The notes below the pieces were generated by a model. That model searched no databases. It saw only the letters and a list, made by a program, of their open reading frames with translations, and was not told the DNA's origin. DNA of 64,000 bases from Tyto alba (taxonomy: Eukaryota; Chordata; Aves; Strigiformes; Tytonidae): positions 9,455,427 through 9,519,426 of the forward strand of contig NW_024881296.1 in the NCBI RefSeq assembly GCF_018691265.1, given 5' to 3'. Positions within the stretch are counted from its first letter, which is position 1, and each line of letters starts with the position of its first letter. This document shows, in pieces, positions 23,901-36,501 of this stretch. Both the position numbers and the translations under genes were made by a program.

Positions 23901-25919
23901 AGACAGGTCAGCAATCAGATGACATCAGCATATTCATCAGGAGAGATTAAACAGTGATGGGATTTGGGGGAAACACCAATGTGAGGGTGTAGAGTAGGCA
24001 AATGACAGTGTTTCATCCAAGTTTGCTCTTTAGTGCTGCAGCCTCCACTACCGTGCTGTGTATAAAGGCTGAAGCAGAAAGCACAAACATGCATACACTC
24101 TTTAAATTTCTGACTTGCTTAATCTCATTTATAAAGTAAAAGATGTTAGTTTTAAACATGATTGCCTAGTCTGGAGTGGCAAAATGTGATGAGCGGCAAA
24201 TCAAAAAAACACTTCTCTTTATTCTCTCAGAGGTGAGTTAAGGACTGCTGGCATATATATAGCAGCACTGATCAGCATGGTGTCCTCAGCTGAGGGAAAT
24301 ATTACCTGTCTCTTTTTCTTTTGTCCTTATTCTCAGAGGGGCTGTTGCTGTTGTTTTTGTCTCCCTTGTACTTTTAACACATACAGGCTGTTTCCCACTC
24401 TTTGGATATTTGCTCTTTGGTCTCTTTTTTATGCCCTGAAACTAGTTCTGCTCATCTCTCGGTGTTAGACTCCTGTTGAGAATTGTAAGTGACCATTTAT
24501 GTTTCTGCTTAAAGCCTTGGGAGCCCGGATGTCATCCTGCCCTGGAAATCTTGGGGAGCCTCTGCTACAACGTGCTGGACAGTCAGGCAAGGATCAAGTG
24601 AAAACCTGAATTCAGACAGGCTGAGAAGTTTGAAGAAGCTGAAAGTGAATGAAGAGAGAAAAAAATGTGGTAATAGTGGTAGCAGGCTGGAGAAATGTTT
24701 GAGTAAGAGGTTTGGTCCAACTCTTGCTACGGCATGCCAGGGCTTGAACAGGTGGTAAGGGCAAAGGAGGCTGAAAAAGCATATGCTATGTCTTCTCATA
24801 TTCAACTTCCCTGGAGTCACAGCTTCTCTGCTGCTTCAGCATTGGTACTATGCGTGTCTATGTGATCTTACCTGGGTCCGGCTGATTCAGAGCAAGGTTG
24901 CCAATCCTATCACCCACCCCTCATAAGCCATTTATGAGCCCATCTCCTTTTAAGAGGCACTTGCCCTGTGTACTCCCAGAGGTCAGTCCGTGTCTGCTTC
25001 CCTTTTGTTGACATCTGTACCAGGTTATTCTGATCTGTATATGATTCTCAGATTGACATGCTCCTCGTTTGACTTCACTGAAAAATTCAAGTAATGTGCT
25101 ACTGTTGCAAACTACAGAAAGAGAGGTTTTATGGTTACCTGAAGGGTTCCTGTGTAGGGTGTGGGGAAGGAGGGAGCTGGTGGCTGGTGGCTGACAGGGT
25201 AGGTAAAGAGGAGCTCTCTATTGCTGATTTTATATTATGGTATCTCTGATGTGGAGTAAATGCAGTCTCTGGTGGTCTGTATTCAACCGATGGCCATTTT
25301 TTCTCTTCTGTTGTTCACGATAGCTGGGACAGAATAACTGTGTGGCTGCAGTAATGCAGACATTAGAGGGATGCTCAGTCTTTTATTCCCTGTGCACTTT
25401 GTCACTTCCCAGGGGCATGAAAGCAACGTGACTTTTTCACATGCTGTGTTTCTTGCTCCCCAGCTGGCAGAGGAATGCCTGCCTTTCGAGGGGTGAGGGA
25501 AATGTGAGCAGCCTTGTCTGTATGTGTCTGTGGAAGACCAGGCAGTGCCCTTTGCTATGAGCACCCCAAAGGTAAATTAATCTGCTGAGCAAAGAGCAGT
25601 TCCCTTCCCAGCTGAAAGGGACTTCAGCCCTCTGCTCAAACCGGTGAGGATCCCCTCTGAAATGTGATGTTCCTGGAGCAGGCTGCTTGAAAAAGCATTT
25701 TGCTCTGCAGCCTCGTCTGTATCTTCAAGAGTAAGAGCAAACTGACTTGTCTTCCTCTCAGATGAGGAGACCACAGGATTTGGAGAGAGAGTGAGTTTGA
25801 ACTGGCAACGGGGAACAGGCCTTTTTGTTGAGTCTGAGCTTGTTCTGTTTGTGCAAAATGAGCAGAGCAAGGCCCATGTGAGGGAAAACTACCTGTGCTC
25901 TAAATACAAACTCTGCTGT
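23901..25919. other. noncoding DNA, composition rising toward GC
   Basis: Moderately GC-richer than average, with minus-strand open frames at 24509-24820, 25283-25564 and 25577-25870. None resembles a known family and none has convincing splice borders. A GGTGGCT pair occurs near 25180. Confidence 0.45.
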
Positions 25920-26130
25920 TTGCGTTCCCTGGAGCTAAGGCTGCCCTGACCACGGGGCAAGACAGCCCGTGCTTCCTTCTCTGCTTCTTTCTCACACACT
26001 GTGCAAAAGCAAGAACCCAGTCATGACGCTTGGCCACGCAACATGGTGGCTGCCCCAGGCTTGGTTCACTTGTGGCGTATATCCTCCTTCATCGTGCAAT
26101 CTGCCAGTGGCTCGCAGTGTCCGTGCTGCT
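25920..26130. other. CpG-enriched patch
   Basis: About ten CpGs in 210 bp (including CACGGG, CCCGTG, GACGC, CACGC, GGCGT and TTCGGCC), next to AT-rich DNA that nearly lacks CpG. No coding frame or repeat family was recognised. Local maintenance of CpG suggests low germline methylation, which is often regulatory. Confidence 0.35.
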
Positions 26131-28092
26131 TCGGCCTATCTGTCTTGAAATTTTCTAGCCTATACCAGTTTCTTGCTGTGTTAGGGACCTTCCTCAGTGT
26201 GCCAGCTGTTGAACAAACATCTAATCGTACATTTGATTTGTTGATATCGCTTTTCTGAAATTTAAGAAATTAACCCAATAATTTATCTTTTTTAGTGCTG
26301 ATAAACATGTTATGAGCTCCTGTCTGATGGTACTTCAGATTGTGAGATGTTAGAAACAGTCCGACTCGAAATAATATTATTTAAGCTCTAGAGATAAAAT
26401 TGCACACATCAATTTCATAAGCAAAAATCTGTTATCTAATTACTGACTCTAAAACTACTTTAATGGGGCTTCTATGGAAATTAATTGGTGGACTGTGGTA
26501 GGATAAAAAGTATATTTAGGCTGTTAATATTGCTCTAATATACATGTCCTGAGGAAGAAATAAAAGGGATATGTATGATTCAGTAACCATATGCAACCAA
26601 TTAATTATCCTGAGAGGGTGCCATCAGTTTGGTTTTTGTCAGGCTTTTGATAGGGGAATCTTGTTCCCTATAAGGGTCACAATATCAGTTTCATAACCAT
26701 ACACTCTGGAGTGTTCTCCACAACTAAACAGAGGGCTCATATTGAAAGAAGTCATTGTCACTAAAGAAAATTTCTGAAAGTTGCTTAAATAATAGGTTTC
26801 TAAACACGAATTCCATGTCATTTGGTTATTGCAATCCAGGAATACAATGCAATATCGACTTTTCTCACATAGGAAGAAATGGTACACGTTCAGGAACTGG
26901 AAGTGACTATATGTTATGAAGTTCAGAATTGATAAAAACAAAGGAATAGAATGAGAACAGTTATATATATCATACCCTACTCGTTAGGAATGAAGATGAA
27001 GTAGACAATGAGATTTGCTCAAAATCAAATGCTAATTAACCATGGACTGTGAAAACAGAAGGCCTTTTCATTTTTTTTCTTAGTTTCTTTGGTAGACTAG
27101 CACCTGTGTCTATGATTTTATTTTTTTTTTCTTAGGGTCCAAAGTCTCTACTCATTTACAGAGGTCAGAAAGTCTGTTCTTTCTATCTGTGTAATCCTCA
27201 TACTTTAAATATGTTCCTTTTACGACTGACTTTTCTCAGCCCAGCTGTCTCCAACTAAATCAATTTTCTTTCTCAATTATTAATGATATTTTATTTCTTT
27301 AGGAAGGACATTAAGTCATTAATTAAATGACAGGACATTGTCAAATATATTGGTTTTATACAAGCACTCTAGCTATTCAGGGGTCCATAAAATATCAAGA
27401 ATATTTTGCTGATTCTACTAACACAAGCAAGTGCTTTGTTTCCCATACATACAGTCATGATATTCATGCTCATGTTCAGACTGTTAAAATGTTGTCTGAG
27501 TTCAGCTGAATGTAAAGGAACCAACACTTATTCCACAGATAGCCAGAAAATTTTGCTAGCTGCCTGATTGCACATTTTCACTGGTTCCAAGCATGGACTA
27601 CTTGCAAGCAAGGGCGTGCTTTGGCATTAATTTCAATAGGAGAAGATTTGTAGCCTTTGCTGGAAATCAGGAAACCACTTGATGGTAATTAACTACCATA
27701 GAGATGTGTTTAGATATAGAGACAAAAAAATTGTCTCCTACCTTCTCATTAATTGCTCAGAATATCTGATCCGTGGGACTTTTGTGAAGAACATGTATAT
27801 TTAAGGAAAATTATTTATCTCCTTTTTAGAAATGTTAAATGTTTAAATAGCAGTCCTATGAATATGTTGTTCTATTTAAAGCACTAGATCATAAATCTGT
27901 TTTTAATTACATACATATAAATGCTAAAGCCTTTGTAGGTGTTATGGTGTATTTATGGAAGGCAGAATTGGCTGTTTAGCCATGGCAATTAGAGGTCCAG
28001 TCTTTCACCAATGGATTTCTGACACCAGTTATTTTTCAGTGTTCTATTTTTCACCAGGAACATTGGACTGTGTTGAAAGAACAAATTGGTTG

Positions 28093-28118
28093 TTTTTTTG
28101 TTTTTTTTTTTTTTTTTT
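28093..28118. repeat. poly(T) tract T7-G-T18
   Basis: A T run with one G interruption. A 22-base A run on the same strand follows about 80 bp later (28201-28222), so the pair could fold back in a transcript. Confidence 0.85.
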
Positions 28119-28200
28119 CTGGTGCCTTCCTTATGACCACAAAATGCATAGATGCAAGAAAGGCGTCACGTAATTAACTTATCTTGGCTGTTACAACAGG

Positions 28201-28222
28201 AAAAAAAAAAAAAAAAAAAAAA
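28201..28222. repeat. poly(A) tract, 22 A
   Basis: Uninterrupted A run. No retrocopy was recognised upstream. Confidence 0.9.
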
Positions 28223-29402
28223 GATTTATTTAACTTAAAGCGTTAAAACTTTGAAAAGAAAGAAAGGTAAGTTTCTGAAGAACAGTAATATAGAAAGACT
28301 ATTGAGAAATGCAAAGATATGTGGACGTACCTTGCATCATTTTTAGATATTTCCCTGATGTCACATTTTCTGGTCACAATGCTTGGTTCACTCACAGGCT
28401 CTAACCTTGTAGAGAGTCTGAAGAACAGACCAGGCCCAGGACCTGTCTGAGACAAACCAGGGGTACAGACCCAGTGAAATACCCACTCCAGCCCCAATCA
28501 TGTCACTGCGGTACATCAACTTTATTGTCTAGCGAGGAGGAGTTTCAATATGTATTGCTTTTTGATGTGGAGATCCACCCTCACCACAGCTGTTTGGTTT
28601 TCATTTCTTGTCCATGTATTCGGATGTTAGAGATCTTGTGCTTTCAGTCTCCTTTTTTGCTTTCTTTGCATCCTTTTGTTTTGTCTTGTCTATTCGTCTT
28701 TAGTCCCCCCTGTAGGCCCGTGAAGCTTAATCCACAAAACAAATAGTTTGTACCTCTCTCTTATTTGGTCTATGTTTCTCACAAAATCTTTTTAAGAGAT
28801 AAGTGTTTTTGCTTTAGAATGGGTGCCTGATTTTTTTTTTTTTCCCCAGATCATAAGGCATTGGAGTTGACTGTGGGAGAATTTCTCCATTTTGTGATAC
28901 CTTCTAAAGTATAAAAATTTCTTTTTGTTCTGCATTGGAGTGAAGCCAGAATATCCAGAATGTTTTGCAGAAAAAAGTTGTGCTGGAGCATATTTTTCCT
29001 AATAAATATATCAGGTTTTCTCTCAGTCTTATATTCACAGAGGAATTTAGAAAACTTCAGCTAGAAATTATTTAAATCTAATTGAAATTCATGTATCTTA
29101 TAGTCCTTAAGAAACAGCATATTTTAATGGAAAAGATTCTGTACAAAATTTTGGCCAGATCTAAGCAGAGGCTCATGAACAATGTCATATAAAATATACT
29201 GCTTCATATGAATATTTTAATTTCTCTATGGAAGCAGCAGTTCTGCATAACTCTTAAACTCTTAAACTTGCATACTTTTAAAGGAATTTGTCCCCTCTCC
29301 CAAAAGAAGCCATTCAACACTGGAAGATGAAAGTTCTGTAAAGTCCCATACAGCAGAAAGGCTTGGATCAGAGAAAAAAAGATTAAAAGTTTGTTGGGTT
29401 TG

Positions 29403-29438
29403 TTTTTTTTTTTTTTTGTTTTTTTTTTTTTTTTTTTT
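29403..29438. repeat. poly(T) tract T15-G-T20
   Basis: A long T run with a single G. Lysine-rich minus-strand frames across it are artefacts of the tract. Confidence 0.9.
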
Positions 29439-32400
29439 AAATGAGGATATCTTTGCATGTTCTTTAATCACCAACAGTGCTGAGGAAGCTAATTGCAAAA
29501 TTCATCTGAAAGGCAAAACAAAAATGTACCAGCTGACCACATGGTAGACACTGATTTCATACTGAATAAAGAAAGTACAGTACAGTGGAATCCAAAAATA
29601 GCATTTTTCTTAGATGTTCACCACAGTCCTGTGGAGAAATTATTATTAATGACCAGCCATTCTTTTCAAGAAATAATCTTACATCAAGAAGTAGGCAACC
29701 TTAGTTGTACACCACACACTGCATTCATGTATTATTTTGGGTTATGTAATTTAGCAAGAATTTAATTGTTTGATCTGAAACTTTCTAGCTAAGTGACTGT
29801 TCAAGGCAAGCTATGGAAATATTTTTTAAGTATTCAGCTACTTCAGAGAAGAATGATAGAGAGAAATGTCTTTCCATCCAAGAAAAATATCCCTGAGTTG
29901 TAATGATTTGGGGAAGGATTGTGAAATTTGTCTGAAAATGGCCTTGCAAAGACAATCCAGATGACAAAACCCTAAGAGATGGAGTTGATTTATGCCTACA
30001 GGACAATTGCTAGACTTCTGCAACTGAACTATCAAAAAAACAACAGAAATAATGATATATGGGATTACCCCTGGAAAACTCAGAGTGAATACTTCTGTAA
30101 TAAGGATCCGTGCTAGAGTACAATGCATGGAGAGCGGCACTTTGAACCAGCAGGACTAGGTCCTTGACAGCTCCTCACTGTGCGAATATTAGCTGCGGAG
30201 TTCACTAAGGAACGCAAAGAAGCCCCTGGAGAAAAAGTAGTATGATAATGTAAATAAAGACCACAACACTACATAAATAAAAAAGGAGCAGATCACAGCA
30301 CAGTCACCCTTAAAACTGACTTTTTGAGTGTGGTTTTTTTCAGGTTAAATACTTTCGTTCAATGGTGTTTTTCTATGAACTATTACTATTGATAACATTG
30401 TCAGTGAGCTCAGCTTGATTAATAGTTATATAGGTTGGCCTTTCCCTCAGTGGAGATGGGGGATTCTTCTTCCCAGCAAGAGAAATCCATGCTGTGACTG
30501 ATCTTTTCAAATGCAGTTTTTGTCCATTTAACCTTCCTCCCAGAGTCCAAACCCAACACCTCTGCTACTTGCAAAACGTGAACTCACTGTGTCATTTTGT
30601 GATAGAGAGGAGAGAGGAGATGATATCCAGCTGCAATCAGCATGCATTTACAATTAGTAAAATTCTATTATAGGTGAAATTATGAGCCTTAATTTAATTT
30701 TAACTTTTTATATGTTTCCTCTTTAACAAATATGAATTAAAAGGAGAACCAGAACCTAGATTTAGTTGTAATAAAGAGTAATCAGCTTCTTAAGTAAATC
30801 ATGTAGATAGGGTGTCCCCTTTGCTGTTTGTCAGAGCTGAAGAAGTTTTGATCTCCATTGTCTCTCAAAATACTCTTGTAAAAGGCTCAGTTTTGTTGGA
30901 CAGCAACCACAGCAGTACTGTCAAAAAATATTAATTTAAAATGGACTGGTAATTAAGTGTCATCTTTGAAATTTGTCTACTTTCTCTTGAGCTTAGCCTA
31001 AGAGGTAGTTTTCATGGAGTTCTTCAGCTTCTTATGCTCATACTTAATTTGTTCCAAACACCACCAAAATATAAAAAACCAGGAACTTTATTGCAATCAT
31101 GAGTAACGCACAACGGCTTGCGAGGCTTGGTTGAAATTCTTGGTGAGAATAACAGGAATGACCATATAGGAGATGTTCCAAGTTTTAGTTTACTCAGTTC
31201 ATGTAAAAATACATGCACATAAAAGATAGGCAGAGAAGCAATCCTTCGTAACAAAGAAAACCATCTTGATGAGGGATGGGTAGACAAGATCATTACCCTA
31301 CTGGAATTATTAACAGCTGAAAAAAAACCATGCAGACCTTAATCCTGCACTTGAAGCTGGCTGTTGGAATTATATGTGTTTCATGGGGAAAAAAAAAGAG
31401 GTTATTTCTTTTGATATTTTGGCTGCCATGGCTTCAATTTGAGAAAGTGGAAAGCCATAGCCAGTAGTATTTACTTTAACATTTACTTTACCAACATGCA
31501 GAGGCACTACAGTCCTGATTCGGGTAAAACACTGGGTCATATAATTAAAACTAGTTGTGTTCTGAAAAATACTTCTGCAATTATTAACTCTACACAGCTT
31601 GTAAAGTCGTCCTGAAGTCACTGGAATTTGAGCATGTTCTTACAATTAAAGTAAAAGATATTAATATGTGCTTGAGGAATTTGTTAAGGAGAGGCCTGCC
31701 TTATGTGTCCTAGAAATATGCCTTTTTCTCTTGTCCTCATTATGTCTATCCTTATGGTACAACACTATTTTTCACTTATTTTTCACAGTTTTTCTGGATT
31801 CATGAAATCATTTTACAAGGACAAATTTGGATAACAGCTGGAGGCAGATTGTTTTGGGAACTGAGACTCAAATTGGCTGAGGTACTAGATAACAAATGTA
31901 TGTAATCTATGAGATACTAAAGGCTTGCCTTATTAAAATCCCCCACATTGGCACTGATTTGGTAAACACCTTTGTTGGGATATATCACACAGTATATTAA
32001 AAAAGCTGTTAATGAAAAATGAATATTGCAGTGTCTTTTTGGCAGGCTGAACCAATATGCTCTTTTTAATAATTTAGTTTATTCCTCAAAATATCATTTT
32101 CCCCCTGGAACAGAAATTAAGAACATGACATAATTACCGAACCTCACCTTTTTCCTTTCCTAGCAACACATTTCTTTTCGCTGCTGCCTGCCCTCCCCCA
32201 GTTTTTCTGAAGCTGTGTTAATCTATAATGATTCAAGAAAGGCTTGTTTTTTGACATGAAGAAAAGTCTGTTGTTTTCTAAAGAATGGTAGGTCTGAAAG
32301 ATTGACCTTCATTTTCTAGACCTTATATGTTTTATTTTCTCTGTGGAAGATCAGAACCGATAAATTGATGAAGCTTACTGTGTCCCCTGCATTTAGGGGA

Positions 32401-32536
32401 AAATGAACATCAGATTTGACTTGCAGCCTATTTTCCTTTTTAAGAGGTCATAAAGCATGAACAGCATAGATAGTGTATCACTCCCTGACCCTGACAAGTT
32501 GTCACATAGTGAATAATTCCATTTCCGTGACTGTTT

Positions 32537-32607
32537 TGTTGTTGTTGTTGTTGTTTATTTGGTGGTTTTTGGTTTTGTTTGTTTGTTTGTTTGTTTGTTT
32601 GTTTTTG

Positions 32608-32636
<29 letters not shown>
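32537..32636. repeat. compound microsatellite GTT, then GTTT, then GTTTT
   Basis: Three arrays with a stepwise longer T run: GTT units (about 32537-32556), a short interruption, GTTT units (about 32573-32604) and GTTTT units (about 32604-32636). Open frames rich in Phe, Val, Leu and Cys across it are artefacts. Confidence 0.9.
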
Positions 32637-32638
<2 letters not shown>

Positions 32639-34126
32639 CCTTTTTTCTTCTGGTTATCTCTGTCCAGGTTGTCTATTGCAGTATGTAGTTTCCTGTATAT
32701 TTGTTAATTTTACTTTGCTATTTGTGATGTGGATATCTTCCCAGGAGATCATCATCTCTGGAAACCAGAGAAAGGTAAAAGGATTGCACTATTTGGGTTA
32801 TCCCATTTGTTGGTTTGACCATTTGAAACTCTGGGGACCTGAGAAGAAACTGGAGATGCTGCTGGGTGGGGTAAGGGACAGGAGAGATGACTGAGTTCCC
32901 GTATAGGGTGGAGACCTATGCAGTATGGGGAGAAGCTGAATTATTGTGATAGCAGAGATGGTTTAGGTGGCATAAGACTAAACTTGTAGGAAACAGAGTG
33001 TACCAGCTGACACAAGAAGGTTCTTCTTTTCCTCTCTCCCTGCTGCTCCGGCTTTAATTCTGAAATGATACTGTGAATTACTATCCATTATGATACAGAA
33101 ATGATGGTGTATTGAGTTGTCCCTTAAAATATTGGAACTGTTCTTTTAATGAGTGCATGGAAGACATCTCAGACTGCGTAAGAAAATTACAGAGCATGAG
33201 CCTGAGGTTCACTACCTCTGAAAGTGTGTTTAGATTAGTTATCTAATGCTAGATAGCCAGATTATCTAAAATTGAGCTGGTCATAAGAGGTGCTGGACTC
33301 CCTTTGCATTCAGTATGAGCCTCCTGCTAATCATTCTAAAGACTATGCCAGGTATTTCAGACATTGAGCTGTAGTCATTCAGCTCTGAAACCTGAGGCCT
33401 TAGTGTCTTAGCTTTTAAAACTAAAACATGATAGAAGTGTTTTTGCACGGTGATATAAAGCACAAGGTGTCCTTAATACATATCCAGGTGCATTGAGAAG
33501 AAAGCTGCTGAAGGAATGACAAGTATTGTTGTTTGTTTGCACCAAAGAAAAGAAATCAGTGTTTTGCAGATTTTTTTTCCTTTCAGGTAAGAGAACAGTA
33601 CTAGAAACCAGATGCTTTACCAGGATGTTCTTCATCTTTCAGCTGAAAAGATAAAAAATAAAACCTGTTTTTATTTTAAAATGTCCTAATTTAAACAACT
33701 TGTAAGATTCCTACCTGTAAGAAGTGATCTGCCCTTAAATATTACCAGCAAAGAATTGTTCAGGAACTTTTTCATTTTGAAATACTATAGGAATGTTAAA
33801 GTTTTGTTCAGTTCCTATTTCCTGTCCTTGCCTCTGGAGAGCTTGAACTGGACAAAATTGAAGAGGTGTTTCTTCTTTCCTGTGTCATTTTCACTGTCAG
33901 GTTTGGCAAATCTCTAAATCAAAGGATATTTTCAGTAACACGCTACTAGAGAAACATCTGTTGGGTGGGACTCCCTTCAGTAACTGTGCAAGTTGCTGTT
34001 TATGCACATGTTGAGTGTGGAGCTTTCTCAGCCAGTGTGATAAGCTGGACTGCTGAGTCTCACTGTGCTTGTGATGAAGGGTTGCTCTGTCTATCAGAAG
34101 CAAGTAGAGTGCTTTGGATTTCCTGA
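32637..34126. other. AT-rich unique noncoding DNA
   Basis: I see no gene, RNA or repeat family here. Confidence 0.55.
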
Positions 34127-34845
34127 ACAAGGTCCTGCACATGGGTTGGGGCAATCCTAAACACAAATACTGGCTGAATTGAGAGCAGCCCTGAAGAGAA
34201 GGACTTGGGGGTGTTGGTTGATGGGAAGTTCAACATGACCCAGCAATATGTGCTCACAGCTCAGAAAGCCAACCATATCCTGGGATGCAGCAAGAAAAGT
34301 GTAGCCAGCAGACTGAGGGAGATGATTCTCCACTTCTATTCCACTCTCATGAGACCCCACCTGCAGTACTGCATTCAGCTCTGGGGCCCACAATATAAGA
34401 CAGATGTAGACCTGTTGGAATGAGTCCAGAAGAGGCCATGAAGATGATCAAGGTGATGGAACACCTCTCTTATGAGGACAGGCTGAGACAGTTGGCGTTG
34501 TTCAGCCTGGAGAGAAGGTGGCACTGGGGAGACCTCATAGTGGCCTTCCAGTACCTAGAGGGGGCCTACAGAAAAGATAAGGTCAACTATTTATCAGGAG
34601 TGTAGTGATAGGATGAGCAGTAGCAGCTTTAAATTGAAAGATGGTGGATTTAGATTAGATATAAAGAAGTTCTTCACTGTGAGGGTGGTGAGGCACTGGA
34701 ACAGGTTTCCCAGAGAAGCTGTAGCTGCCACCTCCCTCAAAATGCTTTGAATAACCTGGTCTAGTGGAAGGTGTCCCTGCCCATGGCAGGGGGTTACAAC
34801 TAAGTGATCTTTAAGGTCCCTTCCAACCCAAACCATTCTGTGATT
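34127..34845 (+). mobile_element. CR1 LINE, 5'-truncated 3' fragment
   Basis: Matches the 3' part of the avian CR1 non-LTR retrotransposon: the C-terminal end of the ORF2 reverse transcriptase plus the 3' UTR. Recognisable blocks in order are GGTCCTGCAC, GGCAATCC, GAGAGCAGCCCTGA, CAGAAAGCCAACC, GAGACCCCACCTG, CTATGAGGACAGGCTGAG, GTCCCTGCCCATGGCAGG and CCTTCCAACCCAAACCATTC. It ends near ATTCTGTGATT, the CR1 3' terminal motif. Relative to the family it is heavily 5'-truncated, as most CR1 copies are, and has small internal deletions near 34171 and 34742. The reading frame is dead: an in-frame TGA at 34421-34423 replaces an Arg codon, and a 1-bp loss follows at about 34434. It is an old neutral fossil. 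Confidence 0.95.
34205..34605 (+). pseudogene. CR1 ORF2 C-terminal remnant, broken
   Basis: Two abutting open frames hold the C-terminal segment downstream of the reverse transcriptase domain. Frame A (34205-34420) includes GVLVD, QKAN and RPHLQYC. Frame B (from about 34438) includes YEDRLRQL, LFSLERR and AFQYL. A TGA at 34421-34423 and a 1-bp deletion separate them, and frame B stops at 34605. It lacks the catalytic domain and the endonuclease and cannot be functional. Confidence 0.9.
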
Positions 34846-36478
34846 TGCAGCTTGTACTCAGGGTGACAACCTAGCATTCCAGATCCAATACATCTGCTGT
34901 CCTGTAGGGCAAGCCAGGGAATTTAACTGTCTTTCTTGAATGGAGAAATATGGGTTGAAACTCTGGAGACCACCAACCACATTAGAAACAGCTGTTGCCT
35001 TTAATTTTTTATAGATGTTTGTTGAAGATACTCACATTTTGCTTAGGTGACTGATCAGACTTTCTGTTGTGCTGAAGGAGAACAGTGTGGCCTCTGAACA
35101 CCTCAGACTGTCAGCATTTAAGGACTTCTCTGATTTGAGGTAAATCGGAAGAACATGCATGCAGTGTTATAACAATTTTATTGGATGATGTATGCACTTT
35201 CAACAGGTTGGAATACAAGTGCTAGAGAGTGCCTTCAGATATGGCTGTCTGCTTAAAAACGACACCTAGCATAAAACCCATTAATAGTCCATTCCTCCTA
35301 ACCTATCCAAGTCCATAATCATTGTCCATTTTATTATATACCCCTCTCTGTAACATAATGACACTATTATTCTTCCAAGTGAAAATAACATCTTTTTCTT
35401 TGTTGTTCAGATGTTAGAAAAGCCAGCCTATTTTTCCAAAGTTCAACAACTTAAAGGGAGTTATATAAAAAGGTGTGAAGATATAATTTGTCTCCCCCAA
35501 ATGTGTAAGAAATGTTGATACTCAGTGGCAATTTGTTTATTAGTTTTTAGAAACAAAGTTTTGCAGACAATAAAGCGTGCCAAAGAGAAATATAGCAAGC
35601 TTTGCCCTACTGCATAAGGGCAAAAAATACAGAAATTGGGAGACTGGTTTCTCCCTGGTTATTGAGGATGACACCTGCCACAGGAACTCACAAATGCAAG
35701 AGAATTTCAAGCCTTTTTCAGCTAACAACTTGAATCCCTATATCTAATTTGCATAGAAATTACAGAATGGTAGGGACTGTAATTACCATTGCATTTTCTT
35801 TAATGCAGATGTGCTTGACAAAGGCAAACAGGGATTGTTTAGCAGTCTTTTACAATTCTCACTGAAGAGTCTCTTAGCCTTATCTGTGACCTTGGGCAGG
35901 GAAGAGAGGTGATTTTTTCAAAAGCTGCCACCTTACATTCCTTGTAGTCAATAAATGCCCTGTATTTTCACATGTCTCAAAGTATTTCAGTGGAAGTGTA
36001 TAATCTTTGGGTCAGAAAAGGGTGCAAAAAAGTTATAAAGCCTGAATAGCATTTTTCTTGGCAACCACAAACTCAAGAATAAAATCTGTTCTTAAGTACC
36101 TTTTAAGTACAATATATTTACTGTTAGCTGTTTTAGGTTAGTTTATTAACAACAATATACCAGTGTTTTTAAGGGGGTGATGGCAGCATCTTCTTTTCAT
36201 GGGTGAAACTGAAGATATTAAGGTAGCCATGAAGCTTTACTAATTGGTATATGTGAACTCTATGTATTATCTTCCCTTTTCTCTTTACATATATGTAGCA
36301 TTATGCATATATAGTGAGGGAGGGAGAAAGTCGATGTCAGAGAGGTATTTTTTAAGGATGGTTCTTTGAAGATGTCCAGAATTTGAAATATAAAAAGCGC
36401 CTTGGAAAACTTTGAATTCAGGCACAGAAGGTGAGAGGTTGAAAGAGATATAATGCATGTAATTTGACCATGTCTGTG

Positions 36479-36501
36479 AAATGTATCCTCAGGATACATT
36501 T
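36479..36501. repeat. 23-bp near-perfect palindrome
   Basis: Arms AAATGTATCCT (36479-36489) and AGGATACATTT (36491-36501) are exact reverse complements around a single C. Such symmetry can be a dimer-binding site or a chance dyad. Confidence 0.6.

Larger units (their letters stand above)
26131..32536. other. AT-rich unique noncoding DNA with homopolymer tracts
   Basis: No gene or transposable element was recognised. T- or A-rich tracts lie at 28093-28118, 28201-28222 and 29403-29438. Confidence 0.6.

Noticed and set aside
27062..27136. Strong splice acceptors (T-tract plus CTTAG)
   Set aside because: No matching donor or open frame follows within exon distance.
28201..28222. Poly(A) tail of a processed pseudogene, also at 56560
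   Set aside because: No gene-like sequence precedes either tract and no flanking target duplication was seen.
35750..35785. Antisense CR1 3' end (CAGAATGGTAGGGACT)
   Set aside because: Only about 16 bases resemble CR1 and neither side continues the match.
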